Shown: one piece after another, positions 1 through 12,042 of the stretch
Position numbering within the stretch: the first letter of the stretch is position 1
Layout: each line of letters starts with the position of its first letter
Assembly (NCBI GenBank): GCA_024529925.1
Contig: JAFEUB010001384.1
Coordinates: 62,001-126,000 of the forward strand
From: Ophthalmolycus amberensis
Taxonomy: Eukaryota > Chordata > Actinopteri > Perciformes > Zoarcidae
DNA: 64,000 nucleotides
Direction: 5' to 3'
Position numbers and translations under genes: made by a program
Notes under the pieces: generated by a model
Seen by the model: only the letters and a program-made list of their open reading frames with translations
The model's database searches: none
Told to the model about the DNA's origin: nothing

Positions 1-156
1 CAGCAAATTACTCCAGCTTTTTTACTGTTGATGCACTGAGCAGCCATCTTGGATTTGAGGTTGGGGTTAATGGGGTTTGTCCGACTTTGCAAGTTGGTAA
101 TCCGACTTCATCGTCTCATCCTGCCCTTCTGCTTCCCTCCTTGTGTTGCCTTGTAG

Positions 157-321
157 CTCATGACTGTTGCGAGGTGGTGTCGGTCACCTTGTGTTCAGCC
201 AGCCGAGGCGTCCCTCGAGTCCCCCGAGGACCTAAAGCCCTGTCTGGGTCGCGTGGCTCCATTGGCCGAGCATCGATTCAGCTTTGTCCAGGATTTGGCT
301 TTTGACATGGCCCAGTTCCTG
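157..321 (+). CDS. akap13: akap13 exon 1 of window, N-terminal conserved module, with a frame break
   Basis: The acceptor is ttgccttgtag before 157 and the donor is cctg|gtgagc after 321. The exon opens in phase 1 and its first part reads HDCCEVVSVTLCSAS. Its last part reads HRFSFVQDLAFDMAQFL, matching the mammalian FHFVQDEAYDAAQFL. The two parts lie in different frames: the first frame reaches a TGA at 303-305. A run of five C at 221-225 sits between them, and one base fewer there would reconcile the frames. This is either a sequencing or assembly error in a homopolymer, or a true disabling change of the long isoform. The exon ends in phase 0 only in the second frame, which then fits the next exon. 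Confidence 0.8.
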
Positions 322-851
322 GTGAGCATTTCCAAGTGAGCAGTAACATAAGCACACAGACTGAGGCTTGTCACGGCGCGAGAGGAAAGCAGTCTCCATT
401 GGCGACGAGTGATACAGCAATGTGGGCAAAGTGACAGTAAGACAAAAGACTGCCACGTTATTGTTTCTTCCCTGACAGTGCTTGATGTCCCACAGTCCTT
501 GCCATTCAATTAATGAATTATTTTCGGCTCAATTTATCATCCCATAGAAGAATAATACACAATTTGCTTTGCCAAGGAGGAGGACGAGATAATGTAACTG
601 TCTCGCGCACTCAAAATGTCCTTTTTGTTTCATCTGAATCTGGTTTGTTTTTGTCTGCACAGCTCAGCCCCAAATTGAGCGCAGCACTGATAAATGCACG
701 TGTACGTGTCTTCCTGCATTTACATCCTACATTTTTAGGCATGTGGATTAATGCTCTTAGGCTGAGCGTCTTAAAGCGAGTGCTGCCAGTGGACTAAGCC
801 TCCTCCTCTGTAAATAATCTTGACTCATCTCTGTAATCGCCCTCCACGCAG
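322..851 (+). other. intron, no further feature seen
   Basis: Intron between window exons 1 and 2. I see no repeat or coding signal in it. Confidence 0.7.
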
Positions 852-1020
852 GTGAGCACGGCGGGCCGGGCCGACGGCCTGGATGGGGCGCTGCTGCTGG
901 ACGAGTGTCAGATTCCCGTGCAGGAGTGCGAGCGTCTGGACGAGAGCCTGGCGCTGGCCCTCCACCACCTCGCGCTGCCTCCCGGATGGAGCTTACTGGG
1001 GAACAAAACCAACAGCACTG
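852..1020 (+). CDS. akap13: akap13 exon 2, N-terminal module
   Basis: The acceptor is cctccacgcag and the donor is cactg|gtgagg. It enters in phase 0 and leaves in phase 1. It reads VSTAGRADGLDGALLLDE, then ECERLDESLALALHHLALPP and GWSLLGNK. The LDESLALALHHLALP part corresponds to the mammalian LDKKLVLAFRHLKLPTEW helix that precedes the ankyrin-like segment. I know no defined catalytic role for it. Confidence 0.88.
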
Positions 1021-1151
1021 GTGAGGCCGAAAGGGTGTGGAACATGTCATTTCCTCACAAATGAAACGTCAGACAGCGTGTCTCTGCACTGGCGCACAAA
1101 CATGCTGGCAAATTATAGCCGTACAGCACATAATGACACACATAGCACCTC

Positions 1152-1193
<42 letters not shown>

Positions 1194-4100
1194 CTCAGTG
1201 CTGACCAGGTACTAATGAAACACGGTAGATTGATCACTCTGCATTATATTGCTGCATTTTTCAAATCACTGCTACTTGGCAACATACAGTTTGCTGTTCT
1301 TGTGTGTGTGTGTGTGTGTGTGTGTTCCACTGCTAATTATAAGTGCCTCCTGTTTAGCTTCTACCTTTTATACACTAATCTGGCAAGCTGATTTATGTGA
1401 CGTGCTCTCAAGCAGGTGAGCACATTTTACGCTGACGTTAAGGCACCGCTTCTGTCAGACCTCCACAGTGCTGGAAGTGAAAGTGCCGTGTGGAGAAGGC
1501 TAGCCAACGGAAACCCAGCAGGAATCACCTGCTAGTTTAGGATTTAAATCCTTAAACTCCACGATTTCCTGCATTGTAATCTGCAGAAATGCATCATTTG
1601 ATAGCAAACGTTAGCTAACGTAGTACCAAGTTAGCAAGAGATGCGGTGGGAGGGGCTCACCATTGGGCCCGTGCGCACAGATTGTTTTTTTGGCGGTTCC
1701 TGGTTGGTGCTCTGTTCGCAAGGGGCTTAAAATGCAATGGACACATGAGGATTTGTTGAAGATTTATGAAAGATATTTTGATTTTGGGGGCTTAAAGTCT
1801 CAGTTTGTTGTTGGAGCAGCTGATAACAGCCCAGCGCAGAAAACAACGTCTAGCCGTCTGCTTAGACTGGACTATAATTCTACGAAATCTTCTACATTTT
1901 CTTGATTCTCACCTTTTTATTTCATTTGATGACCATATGTTCAACATGTAACCAGTCCTATAAAATGTCCAGGCCAAATGTCTTGGCAAAGGCGATTTAA
2001 GAATAAACGTTTTACACACATTATAATGTTATAAGCAGGCTTTACAAGTGGTGCCCCCGCAATAATGACGGCTTTGGTACTCTTTTTTTGTTTTTTTTGT
2101 CTCCACAGTATTTGAATGACCAATCATTAACTGATTGAGGCGATTGCACTGCAGTAGTCACCTTGTCAGTACTGTGAAATAGAAGTTACCTGGATGTACT
2201 GTGAACTCCGGTTGTAAAAGTGCAATTATAATTGGCGAATATATTGTGCTCTTTATGCCCGAGACAGATTTATGAATCAAAACCTAGCTTTAGTCGGAGC
2301 AGTAGCCAGAAAGCAAACCTCTCACATAGCGTCTGTGAAGCTGTAACCAGCATATCTTGGTCTTTTTTTACCTGATAAATGAGTGATAAATATTCTCTTG
2401 TAATCTTTTATTAAGCACTGCTTGACACTCTAACGGAGGGCAAACACATCTCTCTTCCAATCCCAAATAGACGGCTGCTGTGTCAATGTGGTGTTAGCTG
2501 GCAGCTTATATTAACAGTCAGACATGAACATGAAAGCACGTCTCTTCATGGACTGTCAACTGACTCCAGTATTAGTGTGATCAAACGTCGACGGGCATCT
2601 GTGAAACGGCTATGCCGGTGCAAACAAACGTGCATTTTTATTCAAATTAAAGTGGCAATTTTCTAACAGTCATTGACTCCGACGACTTCAGTCAGTTAAC
2701 GGAAGCCAGACGGGCTGATGCGGATGATAAACTCTGCGAGGTAATGGCTCTCTGTGAAGCAACATCAACACGACTTTTGTTAAGATAATAGCTCGTGGTT
2801 TTCAACTTGGACTTGGATCGAAACCAGCACAACCAGCAGGATTTCGGACAAAGAAAAGATGGCGACTCAGTAAGTGTGTACTGGAGATTAAAAGCCTGCA
2901 CTCTCTTAAAAAAAATGTTTTATTCATTGTTTGTTTGGGGCCTGAAAAAGAAAAGTCATCAAATCGAATCTTCAGTAATAACCTCCCCGCCGATTCGGTA
3001 AGATCTGCTTGTTACTGTTGTGAGAGATGGACACATTTGCATTGACGTCAGTTGTCATGTTGTTGATGTGGAAGGCGGCTGCCTGCTGCAGTGAGTGATG
3101 TGCGCTCTCATGGGCACCGCTTCGCAATGTGTCACCGCATCAATACGAGACCCTCGGCCGCGGTGAACTGCGGGTAGTGGTGAGAGGAGTCTAGCTCTCC
3201 GTTTATCCGACCTGTCAGGTGATGGATAGCAGCGGACTACAGGTGGAGGTGACGGTGGTTTATCTCCGTCGTGCTTCACACCGTGGCAGTCACTGATCTC
3301 TCCGTAGCCAGTCGTTGATTGTCCTCTTGGGGGGAAAAGAAAATCACTTTACCAGGAAAGAACCGTACTGTTCCATGAAAACGGTGGATAACGCCCAGCT
3401 AATTTTACTGGCAACGTTCAGTGTCAAATCATCTGTAGCCTGCGGTTTGTCAATCAATACCATCCCAGTAAACGACTTAGTTGAATCAATAGAATTATTC
3501 ATGTCAGTAAAATGATTAATGATTATTAATAATAACGGGGCACCACCCTGCGAACAGAGACCAATAAGCGGTACTATTACACATTCAGAGTGAAAGTGAA
3601 GGTTTAAGTTCGAGCAACAGACCACATATCCAGCTATTATCACAATACATTCACAAAGTAATCACAGACAGCTGCTCTTTAAAATATAAGTTTATTAAGT
3701 TCTAAGCTTGAGATTCATCAGGGAAAAGGCTGGTTCAGACAGGCCCGCGTTAAATGGAGTGAAACCTCTCAGCTGTAGACACAACCAGCATTCTAAATGT
3801 TACCTAATGGTGCTGATAACGGAACCGAGTTTCCAGCTGTTTAAAAAAACCAAACAATTTCCATCTTATTTTATCATACTGTTAAAATCGGCACAAGGCA
3901 CAGTTAAAAAAGTTCGAGAATAAATCACACTAGGACTTGAAATATAGAACTGCTTGTCTGTGTCCAACGGAAGAACAACACAAATTGCCCCTGTTGGCTT
4001 GAATAAATATCAGTGTTTTTGTGTATAGACTCTGGAGGAAGAAAACCCTCAGTGCAGTGCAGTGACAAATGAAAGATAAAGAGTAGAACGCAGTCTTTCT

Positions 4101-5341
4101 CGTAACAGAGAAGAAATCTGGACTCGGCAACAGTACGTACTGTGGATGTTTTATCTTTCTCATTCCTGCTCGTTCTGCTGTTATGAATAACCACAGACCA
4201 GCTGCGTTCTGTTTGCGGTGTACTGACTCTGCAACAGAAGACATCTGGGCACTGAGGTGGAGATTTTTCACACCATTTTGAGTCTTCCAGTCTCCTAACT
4301 TGCCAGTTTTAACTTGTGAAGGTTTTTGTTTCTCACCAATGATCAGCGTGTTCCACATTGTGAAGTCCCACCTTTATTGAACTCCAGGACTCACTTTCCC
4401 CACTCTTCTAAACAAGCTTACCCCCTTTATCTCAGGATGCCTTTTTAAATTGGCAGCCAATTTGCGAGTGGGTCGGGCAGTAAAAGATTGAGAAACTCCT
4501 GTAGACCAAGAAACGTTTTAATAATCTCTCCCAGTAAACGCAGAGAGAGATTTAATTACACAGATTCAATTTGAGATGGTTCTCTGGTACAACCAGCAGC
4601 CATTCATTCTGGCTGTAACGCTAAAGGGAGCCTGTCTGAGTTCCTGTTGCTTTAGCAGAAAGATGGAGGTCTGTGTGTGTGCGTGTGTGTGTGTGTGTGT
4701 GTGAGTCTACATAACTATCCATTATTTGATGTGATGTAGAGGGAAAGGGTCTCAGTGTTTGATGGCATTATTAAGAGTTCAATTGATACATGGGCCCATT
4801 AATGGACTTGGATTAAAAATGGGAGCGTGATGCACTTAGTGTTGCTCACCTCTGCCGGCATGAACTGCTTTGATTTAGTCACATGCATAATTATTGTTTT
4901 GGCTGCTGTGATCATTTTATTATCACATATTAGATGCCGCTTCGGAGGCTTTTCCCACACGGACTGCGGTACAAGTGCCTTATTACGGAAGCACAAAAGA
5001 TCAAAGGTCAATTGGCCTGTTGGCTATAATCCAGAAATTGCAGTGTCGGCTTCCAAATCTGCGGCGTTGATCTACTGTTTGAGACGGAAAGGGACGGGCT
5101 CTGGTTTTATCAGTCTGTCAATGTGTAAAAGTCTGTTGTTTGCTGGGTCACCGTGGACCCTGTACTGGTTTAATTAGACGACCACGAGGTGTTGCCAAGC
5201 TGCAGCGAGTGCTGGTATGTCAGCGACTGCGCCACACATTTGCTGCCCGGACTGCTGCCCTCTTCTGTTTCCTTCTCTTTTGTTTGATTACCTCCGAACT
5301 TTTCTATTTATTCATTTCTCGTCCTCCGTCTCTTCCCTCAG
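1021..5341 (+). other. intron with GT microsatellites
   Basis: This 4.3-kb intron holds (GT)n tracts at 1157-1192, 1301-1325 and 4672-4702. The stretch at 3040-3300 is locally GC- and CpG-rich with no ORF that I can support. Nothing else is recognised. Confidence 0.6.
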
Positions 5342-5525
5342 ACCTGAATCCTCAGGAGACTCTGCTGCACTTCTCAGCGCGTCGAGGTCTCCTTCGGGTG
5401 ACGCGCTTCTTGCTGCAGCAGGCCGGAGCAGGGGAAGCACTGCGATTGGCCAACAGACAAGGCCACACCCCCTCCGCCGTCGCAGCCCTGCGAGGACACG
5501 AACGCCTGCATGAGCTCCTCGCGCA
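5342..5525 (+). CDS. akap13: akap13 exon 3, ankyrin-like segment
   Basis: The acceptor is cttccctcag and the donor is gcgca|gtaagc. Phase 1 in, phase 2 out. It reads DLNPQETLLHFSARRGLLRV, continues with TRFLLQQAGAGEALRLANRQ, and then GHTPSAVAALRGHERLHELL. The TLLHFSARRGLLRVTRFLLQ and GHTPSAVAALRGHERLHELL pieces have the helix-turn-helix pattern of ankyrin repeats. They match the mammalian AKAP13 N-terminus (LMHFAVRLGLLRLTWFLLQ in memory). A protein-binding role is inferred. Confidence 0.92.
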
Positions 5526-7009
5526 GTAAGCACTCTTTGTTTTATGGCAGCCGAAGGCGAAAGGTAAATAGTGCTTTCCAGTGTCAGCATTCGAAGACAG
5601 TAAAAGTGGAGGAGAACACTGTGATACTCGATCTTAGTCTCCCTGTACAAACAGTCTCATGTTAATATAGCACAGGGAAGATGGCGATGTTCCTCCAGGC
5701 CCTTTAGAGGAACCATGTTTGTCTGTTGCATCACAGAGAAAAAGAAGTGTCCAAAGAGCATCACCACAACGCCCACTGCAGCCCAGCTTAGCACTCTCAG
5801 CTGCAGCCACATAGTTGAGGGCAAAACTGAAAGGTTGTGGGCCGCCAGTTGTTCCAGGAGAATAGAGAGGGATTGGAAAGTATTTGGCCCGAAATTCTAT
5901 CCACTAATCGATGAGTTGTTTATTAATCAAGAGATCTGTAAAACTGAAAGAATCACACAAAAGCAACACTTACAGAAAGAAATCTGACTCGACTAAGAGC
6001 AAAACAAGGCGGCAGCCCTAGAAACTATTCTGCAACGCAAAAGCATTGATGGTAGCACCTCTCCACAGCATCACACTCTTTGTAGCTTTGCTTTCATCCA
6101 CACACACACACACACACACACGCACACACACACACACGCACACACACACACACACACACACTGCAGTGTGAGAGGATGTGTTTTGTTTGCAGTTGCCAGG
6201 TGTTATCCCCAATCATGCCTTTTTTTTTGTGCGACTTGTGAGGTCAGATTCCTCTCATCCCTTTCTAGTGAAACATTAAACTGCTGGGGGGAAAAAAACA
6301 GCTTCATGGTAAATGGACTGAGACACGGCTTAAAGTGGAAATGGATCCCTTTTTTAAAAATAAGTCTTTTTAAAGCACTCTACTTATCTGCTGCAAAATA
6401 GTTTTCACTTAACTCAGAACGCAGACGACACAAGCTGAAAGACGTCTCCCACTTAGCGAGCGCTGCTCATTGTGCCCGGGCGTGCATTGGAGTTGCTTTA
6501 CAGCGCGCAGTTCCCTCTTTATGTGTCGGTGATTACATTTCCCCTCATGAGAAGTGAAGTCACCGGCAGCCCGGCTGGTGACCTCAGCTAAAGCAGTCCA
6601 CCCAGGATTACGCAAACGGATCTGCCTGACTGGGAAGTGTCTCCCCTTTACAACACGGTCTTTATGAAAAAATGCAAATGCAGCAGGGGGAGTGGGGTTT
6701 TCTCGGAAAAGCTTATGGAGTAGGAGTGGTCTTCACGTCGGGTATTGCAGGGCGTATTTTACTACAGGGAAGGAAAGTAACAGTTTTGGTTGACTGGCCT
6801 CAGAGTCTGGAACCTTTTTAACGTGTACCAGTTTCTATAGTTTGATTGATCACCTGCTAGAGCAGACTTAACACAACAACCACGGCGTTTGACCGATGGG
6901 CTTTCCCGTTCTGGAGAAGAAAAGGCTAGCAGCAATGCCCGTGGATTATCCAAAGAGAGCGGGGAGGTTGACATCACTCGGGATGATCTAAGTGTTTATT
7001 TCGCGGCAG
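5526..7009 (+). other. intron with a CA microsatellite
   Basis: The intron contains a (CA)n tract with CG interruptions at 6099-6161. No other feature is supported. Confidence 0.6.
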
Positions 7010-7193
7010 GGCCGAGACGGACAAAGGGACCGAGACTGTCCAGCTGGTGTCCACGGATGCCCGGGTCGTCTGCCACCTCCCCGGGCTGAACACGCACACT
7101 CTGACGCTGAGCAACCGCCCCGGCCACGACCCCCCGACCCTCCGGAGGAGCGTGGAGCAGCTGCTGCACTTGATACGCCGTCTCCATGCCAAG
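7010..7193 (+). CDS. akap13: akap13 exon 4, N-terminal region after the ankyrin-like segment
   Basis: The acceptor is ttcgcggcag and the donor is gccaag|gtgagt. Phase 2 in (CA+G makes Gln), phase 0 out. It reads QAETDKGTETVQLVSTDAR, then VVCHLPGLNTHTLTLSNRPG and RSVEQLLHLIRRLHAK. The region is conserved in position with the mammalian protein. I assign no separate domain. Confidence 0.9.
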
Positions 7194-7413
7194 GTGAGTC
7201 ACGCCGCGCTGAGCTGCTGAACACTGTCGGATTGTTTGTCTTTTCACTGCCCTCATTTATTTCTAACCTTCAAGCTTGGTTTGCATAACCGGTGGAACAC
7301 CTTGTGCAATCACAGAGTTGGCGATTGATAAGAAAGTAGAGCGCAGTTCTGTTGGTTTCTCTGAGGGGAAGAGCTAACGTTTATCCTCCTCTTCCCTTTT
7401 CTGTATTCCGCAG

Positions 7414-9436
7414 GGAGTCTCTGCACTGGAGCTGAAGTTTGAGTCCCTGCATACAGCTGCCGAATGTTGTGATGGCGCAGAAACCGAGATAACCTGTCTG
7501 GAGCGACTACAGCTGCCCGCCACGGCGTCAGAGTGCCGGGACACAACAAGAGGAGGGAGCTGGGTGGAGAACTGCTCCGTGGAAAGCCGCAGCGGTGTTG
7601 ATTGTGGACATGGTGGGACTGGCACGACGGAGAGGGACTGGAGTTTGTCCGTGAGCGCTCCAGCGTCAGAAGTGCGGCCCCGGGAGCATGGCCTCGGCGC
7701 CCCAGCAGACTGGGTGTGTCTCGGCTCAAACACTGGGAGAGATTGCTACCAGACGGAGCAGCAGGGAAGGGAGCAGCCCGTGGTTTCCACACAGAGTTTG
7801 AGTTCGTGTGACAGGAGTAAAGGAGCGCAGAGCGGGGAAGAAGGGGCGAGCTTCACCGTGGGAATCCCACCACCGGCGAGCGGTGATAAGCGGGCAGAGG
7901 AAACTGATAGAGGAGAGGTCGTGATCTGGGAAGGACAAGAGGCCATGAAGGGAGAGGACACATCAGAGCAGGAAGCAGAGGACAGCACAGCTACAAGGAG
8001 GGAGGAGGCGACCAACTCGGAGTCAACAGATCTAGTAAAGCACTGCGGAGACACAAAGGCGGCGGTCATGGGCCAGTCGCTGTCATCAGAGGGCTCAGGG
8101 GTATCCGACACCTCCGATTCTGAAATGAAGGAGTGCTCTCAGGAAGGCGGGACTAGTGGGAGACTTAGTCAGGAGCCCTGCGTCGGACTCTCTTTCCAGG
8201 AGGAGAAGGCAGAGCGTGAGGGGTTAACAGACCCTGTGTCGAACCCAGAGGGCCTCCCCAACCCTCCTCCGATAGACTGCAGTGATGTAATTAGGGAGCC
8301 TGAATCCGCTGTTCCACATCTCCTGATAGAAGGCCTCCACGAGGGGGAACCTCCGCCAGACATAAACAGCCTGGAACAAAACCAGGAAACAGCTGGCAGG
8401 GATTACGCCACAGAGCAGCCGGGGGGCTCGGCTCCAGAAACTGGGAACTGCACTGGAACAGCGAGCGATGAAGAGCTTGAGGGTGAAGACGCAGCCGAAC
8501 CTGGACCCGGATACGGTATCGAAAGCACCTGTTTGCCCATGGAGGAACCTGACACTACAGCTGACAGCCGGACTGCTGGTAACTCCACGGAGGTGCCGTC
8601 ACCTGGAATAACGCCCGGCTCCTGCGATAGCCCCGCCGATCACGATTCAGGGATGACCCGCGGCCTCTCCAGCGACGACGATGCCAGTTTCCAGTCAGTC
8701 GGAAACTCCACGACAGATATATTCCACCCCACTCTGGACAACGCTAGTATGGAGGATCAGGACGTGCTTCAAACCACGACAGCAGATCTGTCGTCGACAG
8801 GATTCACCATGGAGGAACCAAACGATTCAAACCAGAGGGAAAGCGGTGAATGCGCACGAATGTGCGCGGACGCAGGGCTCCCCACTGCCGGTGCACCGAC
8901 AGTGACAGACCGCAGCCAGGCCGGCGCTGAGCCTGAGTCACAACTGTCTCCGGGCCTCAACACAATGGAGGCTTTGAATCTTGAGGGGACGGGAGAGAAA
9001 CTCTACCCAGAACTTCCCAAAGGGGATCTGTCGCTAGGTCCGGCATTGTCAGAGAGCGGGGACGCTGGTGACTCTAAGCTGTACACAGGGACTGAGCGTT
9101 CGGCGTCAGAGGTCACCAGTAGGGTTTTATCTGAACCCGGTCAGTCTGTCACAGGAGGAAGTGAAGGAGGCCATCAGTCAACAGAGACCTGTGACGAATC
9201 TGCAGTGGCCTCAGCTGAAAAGAGTGGAGACGCGCAACCCGAGCAGGATAATTCCGAGATGACAGCGGATGAGAGGTCACCCGATGAGGATCGGACCATT
9301 GCGTCATCATCGCAAGGTGCCAACGCCTTGGAAGGAGAGCCAGCTTCTCCTCGCCCTGAGAACGAGATGACTGAAAACCCAAAGACTCCTGACGCTGTGG
9401 ACGGAGCATCGCGAGGCCGTAACGGGGCAGTTCAAG
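7414..9436 (+). CDS. akap13: akap13 exon 5, large acidic low-complexity exon
   Basis: This 2,023-bp exon is open throughout, with acceptor tattccgcag and donor gttcaag|gtgagc. Phase 0 in, phase 1 out. It corresponds to the single very large exon of mammalian AKAP13. The protein is rich in Glu, Ser, Thr, Gly and Pro, with repeated MEEP motifs, and is probably disordered. In the mammalian protein the PKA RII-anchoring helix (a IVDAVIEQVKA-type sequence) lies in the region just downstream of, or within, the equivalent exon. I read the whole translation and see no amphipathic helix of that kind. Start codons inside it (for example 7564) are internal methionines. Open frames in other phases here are shadows of GC-rich coding sequence. 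Confidence 0.93.
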
Positions 9437-10912
9437 GTGAGCGACCACTGATTTATTTCAGTCGCAGTTCAGGTTTATTCTAGTTGCACCCACACGCATT
9501 AATCACGCGACTAATATGTTTGTCAAAGTCCTATTCCTAAACAAATACGCTAAATCACATCCAGTCCTCCTCTGGTGATTAATGGCGATTGCTCTGCGAA
9601 GCTAAATGTAGCTCACCATAATAGAGCTTTTTGTTTGACATCCTGTTGTGATATATTGCTGTTGTGAACGCATGCTTTGCTGAGGCTTTCTGCAGTTTTG
9701 CCGCTGATTGTCTTTCTAATGAGGATTTAGCTGAGTAATACTTTAGGATTTCACTTTATAATGAAAGAAAAGAGGTTATTTTCAAAAAACACTGAAAATG
9801 CGACTTCAGCACAATAATGTTGGGATAAATGATGACATGCTACGTGACAGGAAGCCGGTTTATATCTTTGATACCTCATGCCACGACATTTCCTTTTATT
9901 TTCATATGTTCCCTGTTAGTTTTCGTCTCATGCACACAGGCACACTCTGGCTAGAGCACACACAGTATGTCAGTAAACACAGTCACATTACAGAGTCTCG
10001 AACTCACAGCCTGCAGGCCGGCTTCTCTTTAAAACAAACATACACGAGCCGGCTGATGTGAATGTGTGGAGCAGGAAGTGAGGCCGGCGAGAGTTTCTCT
10101 CCCTTCTCTAAGTGAACTTCCAGCACTCCTCCGTTATTAGGGATAATTGTGCCGGAGTCCAACAGAGTCCAATAAAGGGAGGTCAAGGGCAAGGCTGTTG
10201 CCGTGCGTCACGCAGACACCGGGCGGGGGGGTGTCATTATGAACGAGGGGATATGTTTACAGCCCGACAGCGGCCTAGCATCAGGTCGCAGCATAGGCCA
10301 TTCCAGGCGAGCTTTCTGCTGTGTCATTGTTTGGGAATAAAGACGTGAATGTTCAATCCGGATTCCAGTGGATGCTTAAAAACACAAGAAAGGAGAGTTG
10401 TTTGCTGAGGCTTTTCCTCCGCTTCCTCTCGCATTCATCAAGTCATGTTGGCTTCCACAAGCCTTCCAAATAGATTCCTTTAATCCGTCACAGGTATTTA
10501 TTTATACAGTACCATCAATGGGCTTGTCGGTTTCTGTTTTCATAATCAAAGAATGATGAATTAATTTACATGGGAATGGTTATCGTCCCCTTTGGCAAAA
10601 GTTACTCTCTGGAAATAACAAAAATAACTTTATTTATAGTTTCTCCTTTTACAAACGCATATTCCCTTCCACACACCTAAATACAATACCTTAAATAGAT
10701 AAATACATTAAATAAATGAAATAACAATAATAATAAGTGTTAAATACATAATAATACAAGTTTAAATCGTGCATAAAACCTATAGACAACTCCTCAGTGT
10801 ATCTGCAGTGAGGATGTCTCACTTCCTTTCACTCTGAACACTTGCTATTGATTCCTGTGTTTGGAGGCTTTGCCGTTGGATTGATTGCATTGTGTCGTGT
10901 GCATTTCTCCAG
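9437..10912 (+). other. intron, nothing recognised
   Basis: The 1.5-kb intron is AT-rich at 10610-10770. I searched it for an anchoring-helix exon and saw none. Confidence 0.6.
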
Positions 10913-10998
10913 AGGTGGAAGTCATCATGTCTGCTGAAACAGTAATTGGTGCAGCGGAGGAAGAAAATGACCCCCCAGAGGAAACAGACGTCTCCATG
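10913..10998 (+). CDS. akap13: akap13 exon 6, acidic linker
   Basis: The acceptor is catttctccag and the donor is tccatg|gtaagt. Phase 1 in, phase 0 out. It encodes 29 residues beginning EVEVIMSAETVIGAAEEEN and ending PPEETDVSM. The start resembles the mammalian DEVDFRASSISEEVAVGS segment. Its phase-0 end fits exon 7. Confidence 0.75.
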
Positions 10999-11730
10999 GT
11001 AAGTCTCTACTGTTGTTGTCTGATATCTTTGCTTTGCCACTTTCTGCTTGGACGTAGGTTTGATAAAGATGAGTCATTGTTTGCGGAACTCTTTGAAACA
11101 CCCTAAGTAACCTTTGGAACTCAGCTCGGTTGCCTGTTTGTTCACAACATCTTCGTGCCAAAGTTAATATGTGACCAGGGGTAAAGTGTGTGTGTGTGTG
11201 TGTATATACTGTATATATATATATACCATATTGTTTTTCTATACGTCCATACTTAAAAGAAATAATACAAATAAGATGATACAGTGATAGTAAATGATCC
11301 ATTGAAAATGGTTAAATTCTGTTGTAGATAATATTAACGTGCATGCAGTGAGTATACATGTTGAGCTTGTTACATAGTAAGTTCATAGTAAGAGTCTGAA
11401 CACGACTCATTGATAACTGTCCAGTTTGTATTAGCCATGCCTCTGTAGATTTAAGGCAAAGTCCAACTTGCACTTTTCATCTGCAGAATCAAATGACATG
11501 TATGCACGAAAATGAACATCCATACATTCCTCTCTACAGTGTGCTCAGGTCATTGTTGCAGAACAATTGCAACGTTTTTCTGTTTGCCTGAACAGTAACA
11601 TGAAGCATTAGTTTAAAGAATGAACTCTTTTTATAAATATTTGGCAGGAATAGCCAGGAACTGCGTCATATCTCCAAAAGCACGCAAACAATTTTGGGGG
11701 GGGGGAGAGGGAAAGGCGGAACTTGCTTAC

Positions 11731-12042
11731 GAGCCGCTCGATGTGCCAGCAAGAGATCAGCTGAGAGTTCAGTAATGAAGCTGTCTGGAACATGTTTCCC
11801 TGCTGAGTGAAGGATGTGGGACTTACAGCCTGTTTTTTTTGGTTCGTGCCGTCGTTCAACCAGAAATATATCACCTGTTCCAGTGTCCTTAAGCTCGACC
11901 TCAACAGGACCTCCCGACCTCATTCCCATGTTATGCAGCTCGCTGAGCGCCTCTGCCCAGCCACTGAGCGCACGGATGCGATGTTCAGTGCACGAGGCTT
12001 TACTCCGAAATGTTGCTGACTGACGGATTCCTCAGCAGCCAT
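11731..12042 (-). other. unidentified coding-like exon on the opposite strand
   Basis: On the minus strand an ATG in good context (ccATGGCT) at 12042 opens MAAEESVSQQHFGVKPR, which stays open until a stop after about 40 codons. A second frame, shifted by one base, is open from about 12035 to 11666. It reads ALSGWAEALSELHNMGMRSG, then PVEVELKDTGTGDIFLVERR and HVPDSFITELSADLLLAHRA. That frame is followed by a consensus donor, gctc|gtaagc, whose GT lies at 11730-11729. The composition looks like a real globular protein exon, possibly with a one-base frame break. I do not recognise the family. It could be a first exon of a nested antisense gene, a retrocopy relic, or chance. Confidence 0.3.

Noticed and set aside
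7310..9448. Long minus-strand frames across the large exon
   Set aside because: They are shadows of the GC-rich + strand coding exon, with no splice or conservation support.
7564..9483. Treating the 639-codon frame as a separate intronless gene
   Set aside because: The frame is open upstream to a good acceptor at 7414 and a donor lies at 9437. It is the large internal akap13 exon and its ATG is internal.
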